From contig JAZQQJ010000061.1 in assembly GCA_045629005.1 (NCBI GenBank), positions 1-50,477 on the forward strand: 50,477 nucleotides of DNA. The letters run 5' to 3'. Origin of the DNA: RGIG3528 sp045629005. GTDB lineage: Bacteria; Bacillota; Clostridia; Lachnospirales; Lachnospiraceae. Under the pieces are notes generated by a model. It ran no database searches. It worked only from the letters and a program-made list of their open reading frames with translations, and was not told the origin of the DNA. Shown here one piece after another: positions 17,213-25,192 of the stretch (within the stretch, counting starts at the first letter, position 1; every line of letters begins with the position of its first letter). Both the position numbers and the translations under genes were made by a program.

Positions 17213-17950
17213 ATGAGAGATAATTCGCTTTTTCGAAGAGGATTGGAAAAACTGAATATTGAACTTACGGAAGAACAGTTTGAACAGTTCGAGAAGTATT
17301 ATGACTTACTCATTGAAAAGAATAAGGTTATGAACCTTACTGCTATAACAGAATATGAAGAAGTTATCGTAAAACATTTTCTCGACAGCCTTTCGATCGT
17401 AAATTCGGATTCTGTTCGTAAAATAATAACAGATAAAGAAAATCCTGCAAAAATCTGTGATGTTGGAACAGGTGCAGGCTTTCCTGGCATTCCGTTAAAA
17501 ATAAGTTTTCCACATTTGAATGTCTGTTTAATGGATTCCTTAAACAAGCGAATACTCTTCCTGGAGGACGTAATCGCCTCATTAAATCTCTCAGGAATAA
17601 CAGCAATTCATGCCCGTTGTGAAGAATTCGGAAGAAAAGAAGAGTATCGTGAACAATATGACATTTGTACTTCCAGAGCTGTTGCAAAGCTTAATTCTCT
17701 TTCCGAACTATGCATTCCTTTTGTAAAAAAAGACGGCGTTTTTGTGAGCTATAAAGCGGGGAATATTCAGGATGAGCTTGTGGAAGGATCATCCGCAATC
17801 AAGAAACTCTGTGGAAAACTCATTGAAACAAAACAGTTTGTTTTACCCGAATCGGATAATGAACGTACACTGGTCGTAATTAAGAAATTTGATGCGACTC
17901 CAAAAGCTTACCCACGTGGTGGCGGTAAGGTTTTCTCAAAACCGCTTTAA
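17213..17950 (+). CDS. rsmG: 16S rRNA (guanine527-N7)-methyltransferase RsmG
   Basis: A 245-residue SAM-dependent methyltransferase. It has the N-terminal family motif MNLTAITEYEEVIVKHFLDS, the SAM-binding loop DVGTGAGFPGIPLKI, the CTSRAVAKLNSLSELC block, and the C-terminal YPRGGGK. It methylates G527 of 16S rRNA, and loss gives low-level streptomycin resistance in other bacteria. It starts 8 bp after mnmG with AGGATG as ribosome site. Confidence 0.96.
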   Translation: MRDNSLFRRGLEKLNIELTEEQFEQFEKYYDLLIEKNKVMNLTAITEYEEVIVKHFLDSLSIVNSDSVRKIITDKENPAKICDVGTGAGFPGIPLKISFPHLNVCLMDSLNKRILFLEDVIASLNLSGITAIHARCEEFGRKEEYREQYDICTSRAVAKLNSLSELCIPFVKKDGVFVSYKAGNIQDELVEGSSAIKKLCGKLIETKQFVLPESDNERTLVVIKKFDATPKAYPRGGGKVFSKPL

Positions 17951-17982
17951 ATAATTAACTATATTTTTAAAAGGGATTTGAA

Positions 17983-18465
17983 ATGTTTTTATCAGGTAAA
18001 TTACTTCTTGCCGGACTCGATCCTGCAGATGATGTATTTGAAATCAGAAGAAAAGTTTTTTTAGAAGAACAGAAGCTTCCTGAATTTATTGTGAAAGACG
18101 ATTCGGATAACGAGGCTATTTTTGCTCTTGCTTTTGAAGAAACTCAGGATACTAAAATTCCCGTAGGAACCGCAAGACTTCTTTTTATGGGAGCCGATGA
18201 AGAATTCAAAGTTGGGAGGCTTTGTGTTCTGCCCGAATACAGAGGAAAAGGTTATGCCGATTTTCTTATTCGTATGCTTCTCGACAAAGCATTTCAGATG
18301 GGTGCCGATAAAGTTTATGTGGATGCCAGACTTCATGCAGTCGGATTCTATAAGAAGATTGGTTTTGTTGAAAACGGAGACGTTAAAATGACATCCGGCT
18401 TCGACGAGCAGCCTATGGTACTCATAAAAGAAACACTTTGCAAAAAATGTAGTCATTCCGACTAA
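17983..18465 (+). CDS. GNAT-family N-acetyltransferase
   Basis: A 160-residue single-domain acetyltransferase. Motif A with the acetyl-CoA pyrophosphate loop is VGRLCVLPEYRGKGYADFLI; motif B is GADKVYVDARLHAVGFYKKIGF. The N-terminus (FEIRRKVFLEEQKLPEF) resembles ElaA/YjcF-type members acting on small molecules. The substrate cannot be told from sequence. It follows rsmG at 32 bp and may share its transcript. The last residues (CKKCSHSD) include a CxxC. Confidence 0.85.
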   Translation: MFLSGKLLLAGLDPADDVFEIRRKVFLEEQKLPEFIVKDDSDNEAIFALAFEETQDTKIPVGTARLLFMGADEEFKVGRLCVLPEYRGKGYADFLIRMLLDKAFQMGADKVYVDARLHAVGFYKKIGFVENGDVKMTSGFDEQPMVLIKETLCKKCSHSD

Positions 18466-18482
18466 TAATTAGGACTACCGGA

Positions 18483-18511
18483 TTTACAAAGACATATATA
18501 TAGGTTATAGT
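18483..18511 (+). promoter_or_regulatory. Promoter of the DegS/DegU-like operon
   Basis: TTTACA (18483-18488), 17 bp, TATAGT (18506-18511), about 67 bp before the histidine kinase. A small AAACG/CGTTT hairpin (18551-18566) lies just before the AAGGAG ribosome site. Confidence 0.6.
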
Positions 18512-18577
18512 TAATATCGCAGGAATATCGGATTTTCAAATAAACGCATAAACGTTTTCACGTTTAAAAAGGAGCAA

Positions 18578-19633
18578 ATGGGATCTGTTTCTCGAAACAA
18601 CAAAGATAATAAAGCTGAGCTTGAACTTCTTGATTCCATCATAGCGGATTATGAAGCTCGAATGGATGAAGACCTGGAAATAATTTCCGAACTTCGACAT
18701 CAGATTCGTGAAAGAGAATTTGAAGCGGAGCAGCTTGAAAAAAAGCGTTTAAGCAACGTTAGTATGTTTTCTCCAAATGAAGCTTCTTATCCCGAAGATT
18801 TTGATGATTCATATTCGGATTCCATTGAATCACTTAAAGCACGTGTACTTTCTTCCGAACACAGATACGATTGTGACAAGGATAAAATTGACAGATTGAA
18901 GGAACTTCGCGCAGAAGTTCGTGAACTGTTAAAAAAGTCAAAATCAAAATCTGATAAAAACGAACCTGCTCAAGATAATAATTTCGGAATGAAGCTTCTG
19001 GAAATTCAGGAATTGGAAAGAAATCGAATTGCCGGAGAACTTCATGATTCTGCAGTACAGAATCTTACCGGTCTTGTTCACAAATCCGAGCTTTGTGTCA
19101 AACTTTTCGATATTGATGAAACGAGGGCTCGTCTTGAACTCAGTTCGATTATTGATGTCGCGAAAGAAGCAATTATAGAAATCCGCGAAGCCATATTTGA
19201 TCTTCGACCTGTTGCTATTGATGACTTTGGCCTTGCGGATGCACTTGATAATTTTATTAACACTATAAACAAAGAACATAAAATAGCCTTCATAATCTAT
19301 AAAGAAGGCGATGAATATAACCTCGACGAGATTGTCGAAATTAATCTTTACAGAATTGCCCAGGAAGCCTGCAATAATATTATGAAACATTCACAGGCTA
19401 CAAAGGCAAGCGTACTTCTGAAATTTGAACCGGATACTCTTCTTATGACAATTACCGATGATGGAGTTGGCATTCCGGAGAGCAAAATCAGAGATAGTAA
19501 ATATGCAAAAAAGAATTTTGGTATTTCCATAATGAGGGAACGTGCCGGAGTTCTTAACGGAACATTTGAAATTGGAAATAAACCACAAGGCGGAACAGAA
19601 ATACGTGTTGCCGTTCCCATAAATAGAAGTTAA
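18578..19633 (+). CDS. DegS-like cytoplasmic sensor histidine kinase
   Basis: A 351-residue HisKA_3/HATPase_c kinase with no transmembrane segment. Residues 1-150 are strongly charged and heptad-like (coiled coil), as in DegS. The phosphoacceptor lies in ELERNRIAGELHDSAVQNL, and the dimerization helix ends FDLRPVAIDDFGLADAL. The ATPase domain has N-box AQEACNNIMKHSQA and G1/G2 boxes DDGVGIP and FGISIMRERA. With the response regulator 12 bp downstream it forms a complete system that senses a cytoplasmic cue. DegS homology is by architecture; the signal and targets are unknown. Confidence 0.85.
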   Translation: MGSVSRNNKDNKAELELLDSIIADYEARMDEDLEIISELRHQIREREFEAEQLEKKRLSNVSMFSPNEASYPEDFDDSYSDSIESLKARVLSSEHRYDCDKDKIDRLKELRAEVRELLKKSKSKSDKNEPAQDNNFGMKLLEIQELERNRIAGELHDSAVQNLTGLVHKSELCVKLFDIDETRARLELSSIIDVAKEAIIEIREAIFDLRPVAIDDFGLADALDNFINTINKEHKIAFIIYKEGDEYNLDEIVEINLYRIAQEACNNIMKHSQATKASVLLKFEPDTLLMTITDDGVGIPESKIRDSKYAKKNFGISIMRERAGVLNGTFEIGNKPQGGTEIRVAVPINRS

Positions 19634-19645
19634 GAGGAGCAATAC

Positions 19646-20284
19646 ATGGATAAAAAAATTACTATTTTACTTGTTGACGATCATAAGATTATTCGTGAGG
19701 GCATAAGAGGACTTCTTGAACTTGAAAATGATTTTCTTGTTGTAGGAGAAGCAAGTGACGGAAAAGAATGCATTCAAAAAGTTGAAGAATGCAAGCCGGA
19801 TGTTATGCTCCTTGATATTAATATGCCTGTTATGACCGGACTTGAAGCTCTTGAAAAACTTCACGATCGTGGAATTATGCCCAGAACGCTCGTTCTTACA
19901 ATTCATGATGAAGTTCAGTACTTAAGAAGAGCTGTCGAACTTGGCGCCAACGGATATGTTCTTAAAGACTCGGACTTCAATACACTTTCCCGTGCTATTA
20001 AGGAAGTTTACAAAGGAGAGGATTTCATTGATAAGAAACTTCTTCCTATGTTCAATGAAAAGATTCTTTCTTCCGAAAAGGATGAAAATGAACTCACAAA
20101 GAGAGAACGTGAAATTCTTGTGCTCATTGCAAAGGGCTATATAAATAAAGAAATTGCACAGAATCTTTCCATCAGTGAAAAGACGGTTAAGAATCATATT
20201 TCCAATCTCTTCAAAAAGATTGATGTGTCTGACCGAACACAGGCAGCTGTGTATGCGATTAAGAATAATTTTGTAGACATTTAA
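19646..20284 (+). CDS. DegU/NarL-family response regulator
   Basis: A 212-residue regulator. The receiver domain has acidic residues DDHK at the start, phospho-acceptor Asp in MLLDINMPVMTG and Lys in YVLKDSDF. The C-terminal LuxR-type helix-turn-helix reads LTKREREILVLIAKGYINK, then EIAQNLSISEKTVKNHISNL. RBS AGAGGAG before the ATG. Paired with the DegS-like kinase. In Bacillus DegU controls exoenzymes, motility and biofilm; whether that applies here is not shown by the sequence. Confidence 0.9.
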   Translation: MDKKITILLVDDHKIIREGIRGLLELENDFLVVGEASDGKECIQKVEECKPDVMLLDINMPVMTGLEALEKLHDRGIMPRTLVLTIHDEVQYLRRAVELGANGYVLKDSDFNTLSRAIKEVYKGEDFIDKKLLPMFNEKILSSEKDENELTKREREILVLIAKGYINKEIAQNLSISEKTVKNHISNLFKKIDVSDRTQAAVYAIKNNFVDI

Positions 20285-20410
20285 TTACTATTCACGACTA
20301 TTCAAAAACATTCGTATGCGTTGCCTGCTTCACAGTCAATCGCCACTCCGTGGTTTTATCGCCTACTCGTGTCTTTTGAACAGCCTTCGCGTCTTAATCA
20401 GATAATAGTA
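20285..20410. repeat. Noncoding spacer with repeat-like features after the DegU-like gene
   Basis: This stretch has no gene and no T-tailed terminator. It begins with two copies of ACTATTC eight bases apart and contains the short inverted repeat CCAC-TCC-GTGG near 20344-20354. On the minus strand it reads as a 30-codon open stretch ending in GAATAG. Its look is that of a dispersed intergenic repeat with GAATAG ends, but no second copy is present in the window. Confidence 0.3.
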
Positions 20411-20421
20411 ACTATTAATAA

Positions 20422-20437
20422 TGTTCCACGTGGAACA
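20422..20437. promoter_or_regulatory. parS centromere site 1
   Basis: TGTTCCACGTGGAACA, a perfect 16-bp palindrome matching the parS consensus (TGTTTCACGTGAAACA) at 14 of 16 positions, with symmetric changes. It lies 47 bp upstream of parA and is where ParB would nucleate. Confidence 0.93.
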
Positions 20438-20483
20438 TTTTATGTGACTCCAATAAACAGTATATGAAATGCGGAGGGGCATT

Positions 20484-21260
20484 ATGGGAAAAACAATTGC
20501 AATTGCCAATCAGAAAGGTGGAGTTGGCAAAACAACGACGGCAATTAATCTTTCGGCGTGTCTTGCAGAACTTGGCAACAACGTTCTTGTTGTTGATATC
20601 GATCCCCAGGGAAATACAACTTCCGGCCTTGGAATAAATAAAAAGAAACTAAAAAAGAGTGTATATGACCTTTTTCTTGGTGAATCTTCATTAGAAAAGT
20701 GTATAATGGAAAGTGCAGTGAAAAATCTTTCTGTTATTCCTTCGGATGTAGATTTGGCAGGAGCCGAGATTGAACTTATTGGTGTTGATGAAAAGGAGTT
20801 TATACTTAAGAAGATTATAGATCCGATAAGAAACAACTATGATTTTATTATCATAGATTGTCCTCCTTCTTTAAACACTCTGACTGTAAATGCTATGACA
20901 ACTGCGGATACAATACTTGTTCCGATTCAGTGTGAGTATTATGCACTTGAAGGTTTGACTCAGCTTATCCATACAATAGACCTTGTTCAAAGAAGACTTA
21001 ATCCCGAGTTGGAAATCGAGGGAATTGTCTTTACTATGTTTGACTCCAGAACAAATCTTTCTGTGCAGGTTGTAGAAAATGTTCAGAGGAATCTTAAACA
21101 ATACATTTACAAGACAATGATCCCGAGAAATGTCAGACTTGCTGAAGCTCCCAGCCATGGACTTCCGATTAACCTTTACGATCCAAAGTCAACCGGTGCG
21201 GATGCTTATAGAGAACTTGCAAAGGAAGTTGCAGAAAAAAATAAAAAGAAGTGGTACTAA
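20484..21260 (+). CDS. parA: Chromosome-partitioning ATPase ParA (Soj)
   Basis: A 258-residue deviant Walker A ATPase. The motif is ANQKGGVGKTTTAINL, Walker A' is VLVVDIDPQGNTTSGLG, and Walker B is FIIIDCPPSLNTLT. The chromosomal ParA short form lacks an N-terminal helix-turn-helix. The ATG at 20484 is chosen over 20469 because GGAGGGG sits 6 bases before it. It drives origin segregation and regulates DnaA in Bacillus. A parS site lies on either side of the gene. Confidence 0.96.
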   Translation: MGKTIAIANQKGGVGKTTTAINLSACLAELGNNVLVVDIDPQGNTTSGLGINKKKLKKSVYDLFLGESSLEKCIMESAVKNLSVIPSDVDLAGAEIELIGVDEKEFILKKIIDPIRNNYDFIIIDCPPSLNTLTVNAMTTADTILVPIQCEYYALEGLTQLIHTIDLVQRRLNPELEIEGIVFTMFDSRTNLSVQVVENVQRNLKQYIYKTMIPRNVRLAEAPSHGLPINLYDPKSTGADAYRELAKEVAEKNKKKWY

Positions 21261-21261
21261 T

Positions 21262-21277
21262 TGTTCCACGTGGAACA
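21262..21277. promoter_or_regulatory. parS centromere site 2
   Basis: A second identical TGTTCCACGTGGAACA, placed in the 35-bp gap between parA and parB, overlapping the parB leader 19 bases before its start codon. ParB spreading from here could also affect expression of its own gene. Confidence 0.93.
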
Positions 21278-21295
21278 TTTTAGAGAGGTGAAAAT

Positions 21296-22189
21296 ATGGC
21301 AGCAAAACGCGGTCTTGGACGTGGCCTGGATTCTCTTATTCCGGATACAATCCCTGAAAAGAAAAAAGCAGAACCTAAAAAAGAAGAAAAAACAGGAAGC
21401 GAAATACTTGTTTCCATAAATGATATTGAGCCTAATCGTGATCAGCCCAGAAAGGTGTTTAATGAAGAGGGCTTAAATGAACTTGCCGATTCCATCAAGC
21501 AGATGGGCATCATTGAGCCGCTTATTGTTCAAAAGAAGAAGGATTCTAAGCGCTATGAAATAATTGCCGGCGAAAGAAGATTCAGAGCTGCAAGAATTGC
21601 AGGACTTAAGCAGGTTCCTGTTGTTGTGCGTGATTATGCCGACAAGGATATTCTTACAATTGCAATCCTTGAAAATATACAAAGAGAAGATCTGAACCCT
21701 ATTGAAGAAGCCCAGGCATATAAGCGTCTTATGGATGAGTCAAAAATGACTCAGGAGGCTGTTGCCGACAGACTTTCAAAGAGCAGAACAGCAATTACAA
21801 ACTCATTAAGACTTTTGAAGCTTGCTAAAGATGTAAGGGACATGATTGCTTCAGAAATTATTTCCGAAGGACATGGAAAGGTACTTCTCGGAGTTGATGA
21901 TTCAAAGGCTCAGGTTGAAATTGCAAAGAAAATTGCTGCCGATAATTTAAGCGTAAGAGCTGCAGAAGAGCTTGTTCGTAAATATAAAGAAGGTCCTTCA
22001 AAAAAGCCTGCTAAGCCTGAACCTAAGAAAAAAGATTCGTCCTACAGAGCAGTCGAAGAAAAACTCAAGAATGTTCTTGGAACAAAGGTCGAGATTAAGA
22101 AGAAATCCGAGACTTCCGGACAAATCAACATCAGTTATTACTCAATAGATGAGCTTGACCGAATCATTGAGATTCTTGAAAATCAATAA
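21296..22189 (+). CDS. parB: Chromosome-partitioning CTPase ParB (Spo0J)
   Basis: A 297-residue ParB. The N-terminal ParA-stimulating peptide is KRGLGRGLDSLIP. The ParB/Srx CTP-binding fold has GERRFRAARIAG; the ENIQREDLNPIEEAQAYKRL and helix-turn-helix segment TQEAVADRLSKSRTAITNSL follow; the C-terminal dimerization domain closes the protein. Lysine-rich linkers are near residues 20-35 and 235-250. It binds parS and loads SMC. Confidence 0.96.
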   Translation: MAAKRGLGRGLDSLIPDTIPEKKKAEPKKEEKTGSEILVSINDIEPNRDQPRKVFNEEGLNELADSIKQMGIIEPLIVQKKKDSKRYEIIAGERRFRAARIAGLKQVPVVVRDYADKDILTIAILENIQREDLNPIEEAQAYKRLMDESKMTQEAVADRLSKSRTAITNSLRLLKLAKDVRDMIASEIISEGHGKVLLGVDDSKAQVEIAKKIAADNLSVRAAEELVRKYKEGPSKKPAKPEPKKKDSSYRAVEEKLKNVLGTKVEIKKKSETSGQINISYYSIDELDRIIEILENQ

Positions 22190-22205
22190 GTAACAGAGGC
22201 ATTAT

Positions 22206-22730
22206 ATGATATTAACAGAGGCTATTACCGTTAACGGTATTAATCTGAACATAATTATTTATGTTCTTCTTGGCGTTGTTGCGGCATTAATCGCATTAGT
22301 AATTGTTCTTCTTATAAAGACAATCAAACTCGAGAAAAAGTACGCAACGTTTATGAAGGGCTCAGATGGAGAAAACCTTGAAAGCTCCATTTTCAGCCGC
22401 TTCAAAGAAATTGATAAATTGAAAAAAGAGGAGCATCTTACCTCCGAGAAATTGGATGTAACGTGTGAAACACTCATAAATGCATTCCAGAAAATGGGTA
22501 TGATTAAGTACGATGCATTTAGTGAAATGGGTGGAAAGCTTTCGTTCTCTCTCTGCCTTCTTACAGACAAGGACAACGGCTTCATTTTGTCATCCATTCA
22601 TTCAAGAGAGGGTTGTCACATTTATGTGAAAGAAATCATACGTGGGGAATCGTATGTAATTCTTTCTGCTGAAGAAAGAAAAGCACTTGAAAGTGCACAG
22701 AAGGGTACTAACTTTACTGATATTGGCTAG
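22206..22730 (+). CDS. DUF4446-family membrane protein
   Basis: A 174-residue protein with one transmembrane helix near residues 14-38 and a cytoplasmic part that begins with a coiled coil. The block KYDAFSEMGGKLSFSLCLLT, then SSIHSREGCHIYVKEI and LSAEERKALE, is the DUF4446 pattern. Genes of this family often follow parB in Clostridia, as here (16 bp gap), which hints at a role linked to the membrane and chromosome segregation. The function is not known. Confidence 0.8.
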   Translation: MILTEAITVNGINLNIIIYVLLGVVAALIALVIVLLIKTIKLEKKYATFMKGSDGENLESSIFSRFKEIDKLKKEEHLTSEKLDVTCETLINAFQKMGMIKYDAFSEMGGKLSFSLCLLTDKDNGFILSSIHSREGCHIYVKEIIRGESYVILSAEERKALESAQKGTNFTDIG

Positions 22731-22758
22731 CTAATCATAATTATACGGGGTAAATGTT

Positions 22759-23823
22759 GTGAGAAGAATTCAAACGGAACAAATAACCGGCCAGGAAATA
22801 CTGGCGAAGGATATCTACAGCGGAAACGGGGTAATTATTATCGCTGAAGGTACAAAACTGAAGCTTGAGTACCGAGCAAAGCTTCAGGATTTGCATATCA
22901 CGGACATTTTTATTGAAGACGGCATTTCAGAGGAAATCACAGAAGATAACTTTACTGATGAAAAAATCTGTGATAAATGTTCAGAAACACTTAAAAATAC
23001 AATTGAACGTTTCTCCTACGCATCCAGAAATGAGAAGAGCAATCTTCTTGAGATTGCTGAAGGCGTAATGCAGAGCGTTCTCGAGAAAAAAGAAGTTCTT
23101 TATAATGTATCTGTTGTAAGAAGAAACGACCAGAAACTCAGCGATCATTGTCTCAGCGTTGCTGCACTTTCAATTCTTACTGCAATTCACGCAGGCTTTT
23201 CGGAAAACGAAGTCAAGGACATTGCTGTAGGAGCACTTCTTCACGACATAGGATTTATTAATCTTCATTCAGATTATCAGGATGTTATTCTTGAAGAAGC
23301 TGATGAAGAAACTCAAAAAGAAATTAAGAGACACGTTGTTTACGGCTATATGAATGTCGAAAAGCAGGAATGGCTCAGCTCGGCATCAAAAGATATTATT
23401 CTTTACCATCATGAGAGAATGGACGGTACAGGATATCCTTTCCGACTTGTCGGAGACAGAATCAAACGTGAAGTCCGTCTTGTTTCAATATGTGACGCCT
23501 TCGATAACATGATTTACGGCACACTTGAAAAGAAGATGAAGGTTTACGAGGCAATGGAATGCATTATGGGTCTTGCGGGAACCAAGTTTGATATCGGTTA
23601 TGCGCAGACTTTCGTTCAATCGGTTGCAGCTTATCCTATCGGTTCAATTGTTGTAACAAACACCGGTGCCACATGTATCGTAATCAGACAGAACAATTCA
23701 GCACCTACCCGCCCTGTACTTCGCGAACTCAGAAAGAATGCGAACGGCGAGTGGGAATCATGGGCAGAACATGATCTGCTTGAAGAACTCACGCTCTTTA
23801 TAGTCGATACATATGGTGAATAA
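22759..23823 (+). CDS. HD-GYP domain protein, likely cyclic di-GMP phosphodiesterase
   Basis: A 354-residue soluble protein. After an about 110-residue N-terminal domain comes an HD-GYP domain with the metal and substrate residues intact: LSDHCLSVAAL, GALLHDIGFINL, RHVVYGYM, YHHERMDGTGYP and VSICDAFDNMIYG. Such enzymes hydrolyse cyclic di-GMP to GMP. It starts with GTG behind GGGG. It is a counterpart to the GGDEF proteins at 26779-28701 and 33067-34395 in the same window. Confidence 0.87.
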   Translation: MRRIQTEQITGQEILAKDIYSGNGVIIIAEGTKLKLEYRAKLQDLHITDIFIEDGISEEITEDNFTDEKICDKCSETLKNTIERFSYASRNEKSNLLEIAEGVMQSVLEKKEVLYNVSVVRRNDQKLSDHCLSVAALSILTAIHAGFSENEVKDIAVGALLHDIGFINLHSDYQDVILEEADEETQKEIKRHVVYGYMNVEKQEWLSSASKDIILYHHERMDGTGYPFRLVGDRIKREVRLVSICDAFDNMIYGTLEKKMKVYEAMECIMGLAGTKFDIGYAQTFVQSVAAYPIGSIVVTNTGATCIVIRQNNSAPTRPVLRELRKNANGEWESWAEHDLLEELTLFIVDTYGE

Positions 23824-23878
23824 ATAAAAAAGAAGACATAATCGATACTATAAGTAATAGTACAAACGGAGGTCAGGT

Positions 23879-24073
23879 ATGAATAATATTATTTTAGACA
23901 TTGCAGAACCCGGGGATATTTATTACAGTGGCGTTGGCATACTTATTGTAATTATTGCGTTACTGCTTGTAGTAGTGGCAGCTATTGTACTGATAATTGT
24001 TTTTGTTTGCAGACATAATAAAAAGAAAAAAATAACAAAGACAGAAACTAAAACAAAGGAAAAAGAAGAATAA
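23879..24073 (+). CDS. Small single-pass membrane protein (unknown)
   Basis: A 64-residue protein I do not recognise. A short acidic N-terminus precedes one very hydrophobic segment (about residues 19-43), followed by a Lys/Thr/Glu tail of about 20 residues (KKKKITKTETKTKEKEE). The positive side after the helix predicts a cytoplasmic C-terminus. GGAGGT lies 5 bases before the ATG, so it is likely translated. Neighbours give no function. Confidence 0.65.
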   Translation: MNNIILDIAEPGDIYYSGVGILIVIIALLLVVVAAIVLIIVFVCRHNKKKKITKTETKTKEKEE

Positions 24074-24104
24074 CAGTCTTTTTTACTGACGTGGAAGGCG
24101 AATC

Positions 24105-24923
24105 ATGGTTAGTATGTTAAATGCGGTCGGCTTCAGTAAAGGAAATACTTCCGAAATTGAAGATTATTTGGTTGAGTTCGCGCTTAGTAAAGCAGAGCTT
24201 GACGAGACTATCGCCTCACAAAAAAATAATTATGGTGACTCGTTTGAATTTTTCATTCCGGTTGCCGAGAATACGGGCATCGTCTTCAGAGGAATGTACG
24301 ATAAAAAGGGAAAGATGAGGATGACTCATCTTTTTCCTGCTCATTACGGAACTCATGAAAGCATGTGCCATCCGCTTGGCTTCAGTAAACGCTTTGATTC
24401 CGACGCATTTCTTGCAATGTGCTCCGACGATATGCTTGGTTTTATGATGTTTTATGTTCAAAACCAGCATGGCCTGTTCAGCCCTAATTATTCTGACGAC
24501 CCGGATAAAGAATACAGGGTAAAGCTTTCGTGTCTTGCAGAAGAAGGTAAAATACTTCTTCCGTCCAAACCGGTAAGCATTGCCGAAAAAGTTGCGGCTT
24601 TTGACAGAAAACTGTTTCCGGATGATGAATCTGTACAGTTGGATTCATCTGATGAAAACGCAGATGTTTATTCGATTGTAGATACGACCTTTCATCCTGC
24701 AGGAGCCGACAATGACTGTTACGCTATTGTCGGAAGGATACTTGAAATAAACGAGCAGGAAAATGTTTTTACAAAAGAAAAATTATACATACTTCTTGTT
24801 GAATGTAACAACATTCTAATGGAAGTATGTTTAAATAAAAAATCACTCATGGGAACACCCACAGTCGGAAGGCGGTTTAAAGGAGATATCTGGCTTCAGG
24901 GTAAAGTAGAGTGGGAGGAATAA
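24105..24923 (+). CDS. Uncharacterized protein, possibly DUF3881
   Basis: A 272-residue soluble protein beginning MLNAVGFSK, with an FIPVAENTGIVFRGMYDKKG segment and YGTHESMCHPLGFSK near residues 80-95. This start and layout resemble the clostridial DUF3881 family; I am not certain. No catalytic motif is evident. The C-terminal third (residues 185-272) looks like a beta-rich OB-type domain (YAIVGRILEINEQEN, GRRFKGDIWLQGKVEWEE). It is followed by the TSCPD gene after 2 bp and is probably co-transcribed. Confidence 0.55.
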   Translation: MVSMLNAVGFSKGNTSEIEDYLVEFALSKAELDETIASQKNNYGDSFEFFIPVAENTGIVFRGMYDKKGKMRMTHLFPAHYGTHESMCHPLGFSKRFDSDAFLAMCSDDMLGFMMFYVQNQHGLFSPNYSDDPDKEYRVKLSCLAEEGKILLPSKPVSIAEKVAAFDRKLFPDDESVQLDSSDENADVYSIVDTTFHPAGADNDCYAIVGRILEINEQENVFTKEKLYILLVECNNILMEVCLNKKSLMGTPTVGRRFKGDIWLQGKVEWEE

Positions 24924-24925
24924 AA

Positions 24926-25183
24926 ATGGCAAAACATATAGTATATAAAACAAAAGGCGTCTGCTCTCAGGAAATGCAGTTTGATCTTGAGGAAGACGGA
25001 ACAGTAAAAAATATTAAAATTATCGGCGGCTGCAGAGGTAACACGCAGGGTGTTGCAAGGCTTGCGAGCGGAAGAAAAGCAGAGGAAATCATTTCTTTAC
25101 TCAAAGGTATTGACTGCAGAGGAGGAAATTCCTGTCCGAATCAGCTTGCAATTGCTGTTGAGCAGGCAATAAGTGAACAATAG
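24926..25183 (+). CDS. TSCPD domain protein (TIGR03905 type)
   Basis: An 85-residue protein with CSQEMQFDLEEDGTVKNIKI near the start, GGCRGNTQGVARLASG in the middle and the CRGGNSCPNQLAIAVEQA end that characterises the stand-alone TSCPD family (the C-terminal domain of some class II ribonucleotide reductases). Cysteines at the start, middle and end may bind a metal. The ATG at 24926 has GGAGG upstream; the longer frame (24911) overlaps the preceding gene. Function unknown. Confidence 0.8.
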   Translation: MAKHIVYKTKGVCSQEMQFDLEEDGTVKNIKIIGGCRGNTQGVARLASGRKAEEIISLLKGIDCRGGNSCPNQLAIAVEQAISEQ

Positions 25184-25192
25184 GAGGTCACT

